A stretch of DNA of 64,000 bases from Nodosilinea sp. FACHB-141. GTDB taxonomy: Bacteria > Cyanobacteriota > Cyanobacteriia > Phormidesmidales > Phormidesmidaceae. Positions within the stretch are counted from its first letter, which is position 1. Every line of letters begins with the position of its first letter. The notes under the pieces were generated by a model that was not told the origin of the DNA, did no database searches, and worked only from the letters and a program-made list of their open reading frames with translations. Below, piece by piece: positions 27,140-36,684 of this stretch. The stretch lies in assembly GCF_014696135.1 (NCBI RefSeq), contig NZ_JACJPP010000013.1, forward strand, positions 372,001-436,000, read 5' to 3'. The position numbers and the translations under genes are program-made.

Positions 27140-28828
27140 ATGGCACGGTCAAAGCAACCTTCGGCTTCTCCAGTAATTGGCACCGTTAAGGGGCCGGGGG
27201 AAAACGGCAACCAGTATGTGTTCATTACCGCCGACAACCGTCAGGTCAAAATCGGTGAGTTTGTCTACTACACCGTCGATCTAGCGGATATCCCCAGCGC
27301 CCAGATTCTAGGAAAGATCTCCGATCGCCGCCTGATCGACCACCTGCCCGATCGCATCTTTGCTGACCCTGATATCAACCCTGAGGCGATCGCGGCCCTG
27401 GTTGGCTTCGCCCATCCCAATCCTGAAATCTACGAGGTCACTGTCGATGTGGTGGGTCATTTTCACCCTGCCCTAGGCTTTATGAACCCTCGCATCGCCC
27501 CCGATCCAGGGGCCAAGGTCTGTCTAGCCGACGACGAAAGCCTGCGCCAGATTATTAATAAGAAACAACCCAAAGAGGTGGGCTCTGCCGAAATCGGCTC
27601 CTTACTGCTGCGTCCCGGCGGGCGGGTGCCCGTAACGCTGGATGTGAAAGAGCTGGTGAGTACCCACATGGCGATCTTGGCGGGCACTGGCTCGGGCAAA
27701 AGCTACACGGCGGGGGTACTGATTGAAGAATTGCTCAGCCCCTACAACCGGGCGGCGGTGCTGATCTTTGACCCCCACGGCGAGTATGGCACCCTAGCCG
27801 ACATGCGCGGCCACCCCAGCTTTGCCAGCGACGACGGCTACAGCCCTGAGGTCAAGCTGCTTACCCCTGACGACATTCGCATTCGAATGTCGTCACTGGA
27901 TTACTACGACATTCTCACCCTGCTGCCCGATATGAGCGATCGCCAGCAGGCAATTCTCAACAAAGCCTTTAGCCTGTTGGGCAAGCACAAATTTGGCGAA
28001 CACCGCTGGGATGTGCAGGATCTGATCTCGGCTTGCTACGAGTCAGACCGCACCACCGACGACGAGGGCAACGAGAAAACCGGCTCGTCGGCTCCAGCCC
28101 TGGAGTGGAAGCTGGGCAAACTGGAGCGATCGGACTACTTCCACCGCATGGAGCACCTGGCCCCAAAGGATCTGTTCGCCCCCGGCCAAGTTACCGTGCT
28201 GCAAATGAACGAGATCAGCCAAGAGGAGCAGCAGGTGATCTGCGCTGCTGTACTGCGCCAAAGCTACCAGGCTCGCATCAACACCGCCAAAGATAAAATT
28301 TCTGCTGATGACGAAAATTACCTGCCCTACCCAGTGTTCATTTTGATCGAAGAGGCCCACCGCTTTGCCCCAGCCAATGAACCGGCCCGTTGCAAACAGG
28401 TGCTGCGCACCATTCTCAGCGAGGGCCGCAAGTTTGGTATGGGCGTAGGGTTAATTACCCAGCGCCCCGGCAAGCTCGACTCCGACGTGCTCAGCCAGTG
28501 CATGAGCCAGTTCCTCATGCGTATCGTCAACCCAGTGGATCAGGACAGCCTCAAGTATGGGGTTGAAGCCGCTGGGCGCGATCTATTAAAAGAATTGCCG
28601 TCCCTGACCAAGGGCCAGGTGATTGTCTCGGGAGCCTGCGTCAATACTCCGGTGCTCTGCCAGGTGCGCAAGCGATTGACCAAGCACGGCGGCGAAACTA
28701 TGAATGCTCCAGAGGCCTGGCTCAGCCACTTTCAAGGCCACCGTCAGCAGGCCCGCCAGCTAGAAAAAGCCGCTCCTGCTAGCACTGGCAAAAAGGCCGA
28801 AACCTTCAGTGGTGTGAGTATTGAGTAG
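27140..28828 (+). CDS. HerA-like DNA translocase/ATPase (DUF87)
   Basis: The 562-residue protein starts with a HAS-type beta-barrel (GTVKGPGENGNQYVFITAD), then an FtsK-HerA ATPase core with Walker A LAGTGSGKSYTAGVL, Walker B VFILIEEAHRF, and an arginine/sensor block GLITQRPGKLDSDVLSQ. HerA proteins are hexameric DNA pumps that often work with the nuclease NurA in end resection, and many relatives belong to defence systems. No nuclease gene is adjacent; the nearest RecB-like nuclease is 25 kb away. It ends in a low-complexity tail. Confidence 0.88.
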   Translation: MARSKQPSASPVIGTVKGPGENGNQYVFITADNRQVKIGEFVYYTVDLADIPSAQILGKISDRRLIDHLPDRIFADPDINPEAIAALVGFAHPNPEIYEVTVDVVGHFHPALGFMNPRIAPDPGAKVCLADDESLRQIINKKQPKEVGSAEIGSLLLRPGGRVPVTLDVKELVSTHMAILAGTGSGKSYTAGVLIEELLSPYNRAAVLIFDPHGEYGTLADMRGHPSFASDDGYSPEVKLLTPDDIRIRMSSLDYYDILTLLPDMSDRQQAILNKAFSLLGKHKFGEHRWDVQDLISACYESDRTTDDEGNEKTGSSAPALEWKLGKLERSDYFHRMEHLAPKDLFAPGQVTVLQMNEISQEEQQVICAAVLRQSYQARINTAKDKISADDENYLPYPVFILIEEAHRFAPANEPARCKQVLRTILSEGRKFGMGVGLITQRPGKLDSDVLSQCMSQFLMRIVNPVDQDSLKYGVEAAGRDLLKELPSLTKGQVIVSGACVNTPVLCQVRKRLTKHGGETMNAPEAWLSHFQGHRQQARQLEKAAPASTGKKAETFSGVSIE

Positions 28829-28839
28829 ACATTAGCCAG

Positions 28840-28870
28840 CAACCTAGGTGTTAAGCAAACGCTTAGGTTG
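28840..28870. terminator. Hairpin between convergent herA-like gene and smpB
   Basis: CAACCTA (28840-28846) pairs with TAGGTTG (28864-28870), and an inner TAAGC/GCTTA stem overlaps it. It is placed between the two convergent stops. It lacks a strong T run. Confidence 0.35.
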
Positions 28871-28879
28871 TGAACTGAA

Positions 28880-29350
28880 TCAATCCCGCCCACTGAGGGC
28901 GCGGGCAGTTTCGCGGGATTCTTGCTTGCGCTTGAGGCTTTCGCGCTTGTCGTGGAGCTTTTTACCCTTGGCTAGGGCGATGGTAGCTTTGACCCACCCC
29001 CGCTGGAGATAGAGCTTAAGCGGCACCAGGGTAAGCCCCTTTTGCTCGACTTTACCGATCAGCTTGCGAATTTCATCGCGGTGCAGCAGCAGTTTGCGGG
29101 TGCGCTTGGCCTCGTGGTTGTAGGCCTTGTTGGTCATGGTGTGGGGCGAAATATGCACGTTGTGCAGCCACAGCTCCCCGTCTTTGATTAGGGCATAGCC
29201 ATCGCGCAGGTTAACCTTACCCTGGCGAATTGACTTTACCTCTGAACCCATCAGCTCTAATCCAGCTTCATAGGTTTCAAGAATTTCGTACTCATGACGG
29301 GCCTGGCGGTTGTCGCTAACAATTTTGTATCCATCACTTGAATCGGCCAC
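28880..29350 (-). CDS. smpB: SsrA-binding protein SmpB
   Basis: SmpB brings tmRNA to stalled ribosomes. From GTG 29350 the product (156 residues) begins [14 protein letters not shown], with AGGAGG (29358-29363 on the plus strand as CCTCCT) seven bases before it; a longer ATG at 29383 would overlap the preceding gene, so the GTG is preferred. [31 protein letters not shown]-like and [12 protein letters not shown]-like blocks are conserved, followed by the basic C-terminal tail. Its ribosome binding site touches the stop of the YciI gene. Confidence 0.95.
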   Translation of the reverse strand: MADSSDGYKIVSDNRQARHEYEILETYEAGLELMGSEVKSIRQGKVNLRDGYALIKDGELWLHNVHISPHTMTNKAYNHEAKRTRKLLLHRDEIRKLIGKVEQKGLTLVPLKLYLQRGWVKATIALAKGKKLHDKRESLKRKQESRETARALSGRD

Positions 29351-29361
29351 GGTGTGTCCTC

Positions 29362-29628
29362 CTATTCCACCACCACCCGCCATTCGTGCAGTTCATACTC
29401 GACACAGTGATGCTGAATCAGTGGGTCGGCAGCCACAATGGCGCGGGCTTCATCGATAGAATTGGCCCGAAATAACAGCATACCACCCCCATATTCGGCC
29501 CAGTAACCGCTCTTAGCGGCATGGCCTTGGGAAATAAGACCTTTGACGTAGGCTACGTGGGCTGGTACATGCTGGTCAAAGATGGCTTTGTTAACGACAC
29601 CTTTTTCGATTTTAACGAACCAGGGCAT
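29362..29628 (-). CDS. YciI-family protein
   Basis: This 88-residue ferredoxin-like-fold protein has [18 protein letters not shown] and [17 protein letters not shown], the layout of the YciI/YCII family. Some relatives have proposed lactone-hydrolase or dehydrohalogenase-like chemistry through a His-Asp pair. The function is not known here. It is followed 12 bases later by the smpB start. Confidence 0.85.
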   Translation of the reverse strand: MPWFVKIEKGVVNKAIFDQHVPAHVAYVKGLISQGHAAKSGYWAEYGGGMLLFRANSIDEARAIVAADPLIQHHCVEYELHEWRVVVE

Positions 29629-29654
29629 AGCAGAAAGTTTGTCTTACAGCTGGC

Positions 29655-31094
29655 CTAGGGTAGATCGACTTGGAGATCGTCATCGCTACCCAGATGGATA
29701 GTTTTTACCCAACGCAGTCGCTTGGGCCGTACCGACAGGCGCATCGTCATGGTAGCGATGACCAGTAGCCAGTGCAGCATGTACAGGTTACCCCACAAGG
29801 TTTGTAGACCACTCACCCAAACGGGCTGTTGCCGAATACGTCGCAACCCGCAAAACATACCCACTATGGACAGCGTCAGCACCAGGCTCGATACGGGCAA
29901 GAACAGCGGCATGCGGTGGCGCAGCATGGCCATGGCAAAGTCGGGCAGAGCCACCGCAGGCAGGCCGTACTGAATCACCCAAAAGGCTGCCATGTCAAAG
30001 GTTTTGGCCGGAGGCAAGCGGTGCTGGGTAATTAGCCGCCAGTAGTCAAGGTAGCGCTGGTAGCCCCCTTCAGCCCAGCGGTTGCGCTGGTGCCAGAGGG
30101 CCAGAGGTCGCTCAACCCCCTCTTCGCCCACGGCGGGATGCAGCAAAAACTGAATCTCCCAACCGCTGAAGTGCAGGCGTAGGGTTAAATCGAGGTCGTC
30201 GGTAATGGTTTCTTCGTTCCAGCCACCGCACTGAGCTAGGGCAGCCCGCCGCACAAACTGGCCGTTACCCCGCAGTTCGCCGATACCGCCGAGGCTAATG
30301 CGCTGCTGCTGAAAATAGCTATCAAGGGCCATTTCGGCTTGCTGACCACGGGTCCAAAGATTTTTAGCTCGGTTGACCACAGCTTTCTGTAGCTGCACAG
30401 CACCAACCTCAGCTTGGTCAAACAAGGGTACTAGGTGGCGCAGTAGGTCTTTGGGCACACGGGCATCGGCATCAAATACGCCAATGATGTCGCCTTTGGT
30501 ATTAGGCCATACCTGGTTAAGTGCCCCTGACTTACCCCCGCTGGACCCAGCGGGGCGGCGCAGTATCCGCAGCTGGGGATAACGGGTGGTGAGTTTTTGC
30601 AGACGCTGATGGGTGCCGTCGGTGCTGTTGTCGTCGATGATCCAGACCTCATATCGGCAGGCGGGATACTCCAGCTGGCAAAGGGCTGCAACCAAGGGTT
30701 CTATGACGGTTTCTTCGTTTTTAGCAGCCACCAGAAGAGAGACGTAGGGCCAAGCGTCCCAGGGGGAGCTTGCGATCGCCGCAGATCGACCTTCAACAAT
30801 CGCATCACCACCGTGAGAGACCTCTTGGGTGATCGAGGGCAGCGGCGGCGGCGGCAGCAAAGGTCTGCCCCACAAAATTCGCAGCGCGTGGGTGATGAGA
30901 ATGGCCGTTAACCCTAGCACTACCCAACTGCCCCAAGAGACTAGGTGCAGCACAACGGTAAGGCCCCACAGCACACTCAAGGTCAGAGCCGCCTTGGAAC
31001 GCCGACCGGCAAATCCCGGAAAATCTTCGATTTCCAAATCTTTGATCGGAGTGTGGAAGCGCCTAGGGGAAGAGCGTCCGGGAAAATCAACCAT
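29655..31094 (-). CDS. Membrane family 2 (processive-type) glycosyltransferase
   Basis: The 479-residue protein has two N-terminal helices (about 40-80), a GT-A catalytic domain and three to four C-terminal helices. The motifs are VWIIDDNSTDGT, IGVFDADARV, TITDDLDLTLRL and QRNRWAEGG. This D, DxD, D, Q(Q/R)xRW pattern is of cellulose/hyaluronan-synthase-like enzymes that make polysaccharide at the inner membrane. The sugar is unknown. No PilZ domain is visible. Confidence 0.88.
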   Translation of the reverse strand: MVDFPGRSSPRRFHTPIKDLEIEDFPGFAGRRSKAALTLSVLWGLTVVLHLVSWGSWVVLGLTAILITHALRILWGRPLLPPPPLPSITQEVSHGGDAIVEGRSAAIASSPWDAWPYVSLLVAAKNEETVIEPLVAALCQLEYPACRYEVWIIDDNSTDGTHQRLQKLTTRYPQLRILRRPAGSSGGKSGALNQVWPNTKGDIIGVFDADARVPKDLLRHLVPLFDQAEVGAVQLQKAVVNRAKNLWTRGQQAEMALDSYFQQQRISLGGIGELRGNGQFVRRAALAQCGGWNEETITDDLDLTLRLHFSGWEIQFLLHPAVGEEGVERPLALWHQRNRWAEGGYQRYLDYWRLITQHRLPPAKTFDMAAFWVIQYGLPAVALPDFAMAMLRHRMPLFLPVSSLVLTLSIVGMFCGLRRIRQQPVWVSGLQTLWGNLYMLHWLLVIATMTMRLSVRPKRLRWVKTIHLGSDDDLQVDLP

Positions 31095-31359
31095 GAACTC
31101 AGAGTAGGGATCACAACAAAAAACGACGGTGGCTAGACCACATCACGGATCAGCACCTCATGCCAAGTACGGCCTAGGTCTATCATCCTCGATTTTGCGG
31201 AAAATTTTAGTGATACACCCAATACCATCCTGGGGAATGCTAGTTCTAGGTCGCGTCATCGTTAGCAACCCGGCAAGGTAAGTATCCAGTATCCTAAGCA
31301 TCTAACCTCGATGACCGTCCGAATATTCGTTTGTTGAAATTTGACCTAAGGCCAGACCC

Positions 31360-31740
31360 ATGAGTTTGACGTTTGAGGCAATTCAGCCCGCAGGCAAGCA
31401 GGATATCAGCGTTTACATGCCCTATTACCAGGGCAATAAGCGTAACGCGCTGCCTTACGCCATTTCTCTATATAAACAGGGCAATCTGGAGGGGGAGCGA
31501 CAAATTGAGGGGAGCGATAGTATTGCCTTTGTAGCTACCTGGAATGTGTCTGTACTACCGGCAGACTTGACCCGTTGTCGCATGCAGTTTGAAGGTGATA
31601 GCGATCTCAGCTACGAAATTACGATGGCGACCTTTGAGTTTGTGGATTTTTTGTTTGACGTGATTGTGGCGCTGCGCCAAAAGCGCCCAGCAGATTTTTC
31701 CCAAGGGTTTTATCGCAAGCTGTTGCGATTGGATGAGTAG
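31360..31740 (+). CDS. ebsA: EbsA-like type IV pilus/biofilm protein
   Basis: The 126-residue protein has PYYQGNKRNALPYAISLYKQG, GSDSIAFVATWNVS and LPADLTRCRMQFEGD, a pattern I associate with cyanobacterial EbsA, a small protein linked to pilus assembly and biofilm self-suppression in Synechococcus. It ends in a helical QGFYRKLLRLDE. The next gene encodes a BioD/DRTGG protein. The assignment is by recall of the family pattern. Confidence 0.65.
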   Translation: MSLTFEAIQPAGKQDISVYMPYYQGNKRNALPYAISLYKQGNLEGERQIEGSDSIAFVATWNVSVLPADLTRCRMQFEGDSDLSYEITMATFEFVDFLFDVIVALRQKRPADFSQGFYRKLLRLDE

Positions 31741-31926
31741 GGTAACCGCAAGGCCAGTGAGGTTCTAGGGATAGGTTGAGCGGAGGGGCAGTGAGATGCC
31801 TAACGCTGACATCCCTATAAGGTGGCAGAATGGGGGTGGTGCTGTGCCCACTGGCCTGGTTGACTAGGGTGCTCTGTAGTCGTTGGGGTCGGGGAGCAGT
31901 GCATTACCCCATGGAGGACTTGTGGC

Positions 31927-33009
31927 GTGCCCAGTTCAGCAAAGCGTTTGGTGATTGGTTCAACCGAGTCGTATAGCGGCAAATCGGCAATTTTACTGGG
32001 TGTTGGGCTCCAGCTTCAGGGGTTGGGCATGGATGTTGGGTTTGGTAAACCCATGGGCAACTCGACCAACGGGGATGGAAAGGATCCGGATCTAGACTTC
32101 ATTGTTGACACGCTAGGGCTGTCAGCGGCGCGATTTTACCCTCCGGCTATTTCGTTGACCGAAGCTACTGTGGCCGATCGCCTAGCGCTGAACGGTCAGC
32201 CTCCAGCAAGCTACAGCTTGCTGGACTATACCGAGCAGCGGGGCGAAGACTTACTGCTGCTGGAAGGGCCTGGCAATCTCACTGAGGGGACGCTGCTGAA
32301 CCTGTCTGTGGCCCACATTGCTGCCGATATTGACGCCGCGGTGCTGTTAGTGACGCGCTACGATTCGCTGCTGCTGGTCGATCGCCTGCTGGCTGCTAAG
32401 GCTCAGCTGGGGTCGCACCTGATTGGAGTGATTATTAACGATGTGCCTACGGATGCGGTAAAGGCCTGCGCTGAGCTGGCCCGTCCCTTCTTAGAAAACC
32501 AGGGAATTCCGGTGCTGGCGGTGCTGCCGCGCTCGCCCATTATGCGCAGCATTACCGTGCGCGAGATTGTCGCTCGGCTTGATGCTGAGGTGCTGTGCTG
32601 CTCTAACCGCCTTGACCTAATGGTGGAGACTCTCACCATCGGAGCCATGAACGTGAACTCAGCCCTGCGGTATTTCCGCAAAGCCACCAACATGGCGGTG
32701 GTGACCGGGGGCGATCGCACCGACATCCAGTTTGCGGCGTTGGAAACCTCTACCCAGTGTTTGGTGCTAACGGGCCAAATTCCCCCTTCCCGGGAGATCT
32801 TAGAGCGCGCCTCAGACTTGGAAGTACCGATTGTCTCCGTTGACTCTGACACCTTGTCTACGGTGGAGCGCATTGACGAGCTGTTTGGCCAAGTGCGCCT
32901 GCATGAGCCTATTAAGGTACAGTGCATTCAAGAGTTGGTAGCTACCAACTTTGACCTAGACCGTCTGCTGCACTTGCTCGAGCTCAAACTGCCGGTTTCG
33001 GCCACCTGA
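31927..33009 (+). CDS. BioD-like/DRTGG-domain protein (phosphotransacetylase N-terminal type)
   Basis: The 360-residue product begins at GTG 31927 with GGAGG nine bases before. The N-terminal half is a dethiobiotin-synthetase-like P-loop domain (GSTESYSGKSAILLGVGL, LLLLEGPGNLTEGTLLNLS). The C-terminal part is a DRTGG domain (VVTGGDRTDIQFAALETST). These domains form the regulatory N-terminus of some phosphotransacetylases, but no acetyl-transferase domain follows, so it is a regulatory or nucleotide-binding protein, not the enzyme. Confidence 0.85.
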   Translation: MPSSAKRLVIGSTESYSGKSAILLGVGLQLQGLGMDVGFGKPMGNSTNGDGKDPDLDFIVDTLGLSAARFYPPAISLTEATVADRLALNGQPPASYSLLDYTEQRGEDLLLLEGPGNLTEGTLLNLSVAHIAADIDAAVLLVTRYDSLLLVDRLLAAKAQLGSHLIGVIINDVPTDAVKACAELARPFLENQGIPVLAVLPRSPIMRSITVREIVARLDAEVLCCSNRLDLMVETLTIGAMNVNSALRYFRKATNMAVVTGGDRTDIQFAALETSTQCLVLTGQIPPSREILERASDLEVPIVSVDSDTLSTVERIDELFGQVRLHEPIKVQCIQELVATNFDLDRLLHLLELKLPVSAT

Positions 33010-33056
33010 GGTCTGCTGACCTGGGGACAGAGTGTAGCCTAACCCGGTTGGTCTGA

Positions 33057-33062
33057 TACAAT
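33057..33062 (+). promoter_or_regulatory. Possible -10 box upstream of the DprA-like gene
   Basis: TACAAT lies about 24 bases before the GTG at 33086 and 45 before the ATG at 33107. No good -35 hexamer is placed upstream. Cyanobacterial type 2 promoters can lack one. Confidence 0.3.
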
Positions 33063-33085
33063 GAAGCGCGTTATTCTCGCATTCG

Positions 33086-33610
33086 GTGCAGCCTTTGAGT
33101 CAGTCCATGGAAGCGTCGCTCGAATCCGCTAAAGTCGACACGTTTTTGCAGGAACTTGCGGCTATTCAACAGTCAGGTTCCAAGCGGGTGGCTATTTTGG
33201 GGTCGCGCCATGTGCCGATTACCCACCAGCAACTCATCGAGCTGATGACCTATGCGCTGGCCCTCGGGGGTAATCGCATCATCACCTCGGGGGCGACTGG
33301 CACCAACTCCGCCGCCATTAAGGGAGCAATGCAGGCCGATCCCAACCTGCTCACTGTAATTTTGCCCCAGAGCCTAGAACGCCAGCCTCGCGAGTCGCGC
33401 GATCAGCTAGAGCAGGTCATGCACCTGGTCGAGAACCCGGCCAACGATGCCATGTCTCTGGCAGAGGCGAGTTCGCTGTGCAACCAGGAGATTATTTCTC
33501 GCTGTCAACAGCTAGTCTGCTTTGCCTTTCACGACAGCCATACTCTGCTGAAAACCTGCCAGGATGCGGAAGACCAGCGCAAGATTGTGACGCTGTTTTA
33601 CTTCGACTAA
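33086..33610 (+). CDS. DprA/SLOG-like Rossmann-fold protein
   Basis: The 174-residue protein (from GTG 33086; ATG 33107 gives 167) has KRVAILGSRHVPITHQ, GGNRIITSGATGTNSAAI and an acidic C-terminal tail. This matches the SLOG/Rossmann core of DprA-like proteins, and cyanobacterial members are often named DNA recombination-mediator protein A. The core lacks any second DprA domain. It is a nucleotide-binding protein of unknown role, next to the BioD/DRTGG gene. Confidence 0.75.
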   Translation: MQPLSQSMEASLESAKVDTFLQELAAIQQSGSKRVAILGSRHVPITHQQLIELMTYALALGGNRIITSGATGTNSAAIKGAMQADPNLLTVILPQSLERQPRESRDQLEQVMHLVENPANDAMSLAEASSLCNQEIISRCQQLVCFAFHDSHTLLKTCQDAEDQRKIVTLFYFD

Positions 33611-33652
33611 CGATTGGAGTTACAGCAAAAAAGTTATTGAGGACAATAATTC

Positions 33653-34069
33653 ATGGCATCTTTGCTGTCTATGCCGGGGTTTTTGCTGGTTAGCATTGGG
33701 CTGGCAGCTTTGCTAGTCTATCTACCCTTTCTAGTCGTGGGCTACGGGCGGTTTGCGGTGGGCTACGACCAGACCGCCCCTCGGACCATGCTGGCCAAGT
33801 TGCCCCCCTATGCACAGCGGGCTACCTGGGCCCACGAAAATGCCTTTGAATCAATGATTTTATTTGCCCCGGCGGCGCTGATGGCCTATGTCACCCAACA
33901 GCAGTCAGGGCTGGCGTTGGGGGCCGCGATCGCCTACCTCGCTGCCCGCACTCTGTACCCGGTGGCCTACATTGCGAATGTGCCGCTCGGGCGATCGCTG
34001 ATGTTTGGGGTCGCCAACCTGAGCACCTTCACCCTCTATGTCTTGAGCTGTCGGTCGGCCTTGATGTAG
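33653..34069 (+). CDS. MAPEG-family membrane protein
   Basis: The 138-residue product has about four helices and the MAPEG pattern ([20 protein letters not shown], followed by [20 protein letters not shown]). MAPEG proteins handle eicosanoids and glutathione in eukaryotes; bacterial members are poorly understood. It lies directly upstream of the yajQ-like gene. Confidence 0.85.
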   Translation: MASLLSMPGFLLVSIGLAALLVYLPFLVVGYGRFAVGYDQTAPRTMLAKLPPYAQRATWAHENAFESMILFAPAALMAYVTQQQSGLALGAAIAYLAARTLYPVAYIANVPLGRSLMFGVANLSTFTLYVLSCRSALM

Positions 34070-34100
34070 TCTGTTGGTGCGCAGATACTCAACGGTACCT

Positions 34101-34592
34101 ATGGCTTCTAGCTTTTCCTTTGATATCGTCAGCGATTTCGACCGCCAAGAACTGGTCAACGCCCTTGACCAAACCCGGCGGGATGTGATCAGTCGTTACG
34201 ACCTGAAAGACACTAAAACCTCCATTGAGTTGGCGGACAGCACCATCACCATCGAAACCGCCAGCGACATGACCCTGGACGCGGTCAAAGATTTGTTGTA
34301 TCAGAAAGCAGCCAAGCGCAATCTTTCCCTCAAGATCTTTGAGTTCGGTGATGTGGAAGCAGCCAGCGGCACCCGCGTACGCCAGACCATCACCCTCAAA
34401 AAGGGCATCGAGCAGGAGATGGGTAAGCAGATTACTAAGCTGATCCGCGACAACCTCAAAAAGGTGACCGCTGCGATTCAAGGGGATGCGGTGCGGGTTA
34501 CTGGCAAGTCTAAGGATGACCTGCAACAGGCGATGCAGCTAGTAAAGCAGGAAGACTGGCCCGTGGCGGTGCAGTTTACCAACTATCGGTAG
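34101..34592 (+). CDS. YajQ-family nucleotide-binding protein
   Basis: From ATG 34101 the protein is 163 residues and begins [20 protein letters not shown], the exact family start. The track to ATG 34074 would add nine residues. YajQ proteins have two ferredoxin-like domains and some bind cyclic di-GMP or [21 protein letters not shown] and [15 protein letters not shown] complete the pattern. It is co-directional with MAPEG. Confidence 0.93.
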   Translation: MASSFSFDIVSDFDRQELVNALDQTRRDVISRYDLKDTKTSIELADSTITIETASDMTLDAVKDLLYQKAAKRNLSLKIFEFGDVEAASGTRVRQTITLKKGIEQEMGKQITKLIRDNLKKVTAAIQGDAVRVTGKSKDDLQQAMQLVKQEDWPVAVQFTNYR

Positions 34593-34664
34593 AAACCATT
34601 GGTAGGGCGATCGCCCCGCACCCCCTGGGCACGCTAAAGAATGCTGCCCAGGGAGCATCCTGCC

Positions 34665-35117
34665 ATGACCGCCGAACTTACCAAGACCGAACTGGGCACC
34701 CTGGGTGAAACCCTAGTGGCCAACTGGCTAACGACCCAGGGCTGGCGACAGTGCGATCGCCAGTGGCACTGTCCCTGGGGCGAGCTCGATCTGGTAATGG
34801 CCTGGGGATCCGCTAACCCCAGCGGTCAGCTCACCTTTGTCGAAGTCAAAACTCGCAGCCAGGGCAACTGGGATGCCTACGGCCTGATGGCAATTACCCG
34901 CAGTAAGCAGGCCAAACTTTGGAGAGCTGCCCAGCTCTACTTGCTCAAGCATCCCCAGTGGGCCGAGGCCACCTGCCGATTTGACGTGGCCCTGGTGGCC
35001 TGCCGCCGTGGTCAGCAACCGCCAACCAACCCTGCCAAGCACCTTTCAGTGGATGATGTTCGCTATCTAACGCTGCAAGACTACATCGAAAATGCCTTTG
35101 ACGTGCCCAGTTGCTAA
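34665..35117 (+). CDS. YraN/UPF0102-family endonuclease-like protein
   Basis: From ATG 34665 (150 residues) the product reads MTAELTKTELGTLGETLVANW and has the PD-(D/E)XK-like core CPWGELDLVM and TFVEVKTRSQG. YraN proteins resemble Holliday-junction resolvase folds but their activity is unproven. An in-frame start at 34641 would add eight residues. Confidence 0.9.
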   Translation: MTAELTKTELGTLGETLVANWLTTQGWRQCDRQWHCPWGELDLVMAWGSANPSGQLTFVEVKTRSQGNWDAYGLMAITRSKQAKLWRAAQLYLLKHPQWAEATCRFDVALVACRRGQQPPTNPAKHLSVDDVRYLTLQDYIENAFDVPSC

Positions 35118-35317
35118 AGACCGTAGGATTAGCAAAACCGGGATTCTTAAGTAAATAATAATGCCCCATTAACAGCATTCGAGCATTCATAGTCTAAGCT
35201 GCTATATAGAGGTATAGTCGTTGTCCTGCCTCTATCCCTAGCGTCTGCATCCAGCCAGTGGGCTAGAGCAGGCTGCCTACCGTACTTCCCAGTTCGCTGT
35301 TTCTCTGGGAATGCCCT

Positions 35318-35887
35318 ATGACCAAGTTTGCAATTTACGTCTGCCCGACCGGAAGCCTAGCCGAGCAGATCAAGCGGTTCTTAGCCGAGCACAGAGAGAC
35401 AGCAGCCCCCCTTCAGCAAGGCCCAGATGCCTGCTGCTTGCTAATTGAAGGCTTTGAAGAACAGTCTGGTGCGGCCCCGATCTATACCCGCAGCCTCGAT
35501 CGCGCCTACAACCGCGGCCTAAAAGCGCGCCCCACTCCGGTGGTGACCCTAGAAGGTCTAGTAGTCAAACCCGACTGGAGTGGTCTGGCGATTACCTCTC
35601 CTTGGCTGAAGCAGGTGATGGTGAATTTTGCCTGCACCGTGAAGTCGCCCACCCGCAAAATGCCTCTCCGCATTCAGGATGAGCTGGGTTTACCCCTGGC
35701 CTATGGCTCTAACCGCAAAGACAATAAGGCCATAGTTACCCAGGCAAAAGCAGCCATTGACTGGAAAACTCCCACCCAGTGGGAAATGCGGTTTTACCAG
35801 CAGCTGACCAATCAAAGCTGGAAATGCCATAGCAGCTGGGATCTAGGTGAAAGCCAGCCTGCGGTTCTAGAAGCCTCGGTAAACTAG
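35318..35887 (+). CDS. Conserved hypothetical protein of cyanobacterial type
   Basis: The 189-residue product starts MTKFAIYVCPTGSLAEQI and has LDRAYNRGLKARPTPVVTL and SPWLKQVMVNFACTVKSPT. No family function is known to me. It has a mixed alpha/beta composition, no signal peptide and no membrane helix, with a moderate number of cysteines. It starts about 200 bases after yraN, in a stretch with one TATATAGAGG-like AT-rich sequence that may be its promoter. Confidence 0.6.
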   Translation: MTKFAIYVCPTGSLAEQIKRFLAEHRETAAPLQQGPDACCLLIEGFEEQSGAAPIYTRSLDRAYNRGLKARPTPVVTLEGLVVKPDWSGLAITSPWLKQVMVNFACTVKSPTRKMPLRIQDELGLPLAYGSNRKDNKAIVTQAKAAIDWKTPTQWEMRFYQQLTNQSWKCHSSWDLGESQPAVLEASVN

Positions 35888-35910
35888 AGAAGAGATACGC
35901 TCCATAGCCC

Positions 35911-36678
35911 TTGCCCTTGGCGATCGCCCCCGACCCAACCCTGCCTCACATCACCCTGGTGCTGGCCATGAGCCTGGACGGCAAAATTGCCGATGCCCAG
36001 CGCGGTGCCGCCCGGTTTTCTTCAGCGGCTGACCTGGCTCACCTGGAGGAAAAAGTGGCAGCGGCGGACGGGGTGCTGTTTGGGGGGGGCACCCTGCGGG
36101 CCTACGGCACCACCTTGAGCGTACGCAACCCAGACCTCTTGGCCCAGCGGCGACAGCGGCACCAAACCAACCAACCTGTGCAGATTGTCTGGTCGCCCTC
36201 GGGCAATCTCGACCCCAAGTTTCGGTACTTTCAGCAGCCGGTACCTAGAGGGCTTGTCACCACTGCAGATGGGGCTCAGCACTGGACAGAAACGGGACTG
36301 TTCGAGCACATTTGGATAGTGCCTGAAGCCAAAACCCAGCCCTGGGATTGGCCCTGGATTTTAGCCCAGTTGAAAGCGGCAGGCATCGACCATCTGGCCC
36401 TCCTAGGCGGGGGCGGGCTGGTGGCAGAGCTACTGAGCCACCACTGCGTCCACGACATCTTTATAACGGTGTGCCCGCTGATTTTAGGAGGCACAACGGC
36501 CCCGACCCCGGTAGAGGGAGCAGGTTTTTTGGCGGCGATGGCTCCCCGGCTACAGTTGCTCTCCCATGAAGCGATAGGGGGGGAGGTGTTTTTGCACTAT
36601 CGGGTCCTGCCCCCACCTCTGCAAGGGTCTGGAAATTCCTTTACCCTGGAGAATAACCAACCCTCTCCTACTGACTAA
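35911..36678 (+). CDS. RibD C-terminal/dihydrofolate-reductase-like protein
   Basis: The 255-residue product has the RibD-C fold: LVLAMSLDGKIADAQRGAARF, VLFGGGTLRAYGTTLSV and LALLGGGGLVAELLSHHCV, then VCPLILGGTTAPTPVEG. This domain reduces the ribosylaminopyrimidine in riboflavin synthesis. The deaminase domain of bifunctional RibD is absent, so this is a stand-alone reductase-like paralogue. The first start is TTG 35911; a later start is possible. Confidence 0.85.
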   Translation: MPLAIAPDPTLPHITLVLAMSLDGKIADAQRGAARFSSAADLAHLEEKVAAADGVLFGGGTLRAYGTTLSVRNPDLLAQRRQRHQTNQPVQIVWSPSGNLDPKFRYFQQPVPRGLVTTADGAQHWTETGLFEHIWIVPEAKTQPWDWPWILAQLKAAGIDHLALLGGGGLVAELLSHHCVHDIFITVCPLILGGTTAPTPVEGAGFLAAMAPRLQLLSHEAIGGEVFLHYRVLPPPLQGSGNSFTLENNQPSPTD

Positions 36679-36684
36679 TCTTCC

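Noticed and set aside
31927-33009. Phosphotransacetylase enzyme
   Set aside because: Only the BioD-like and DRTGG regulatory domains are present; the acetyl-transferase domain is missing.
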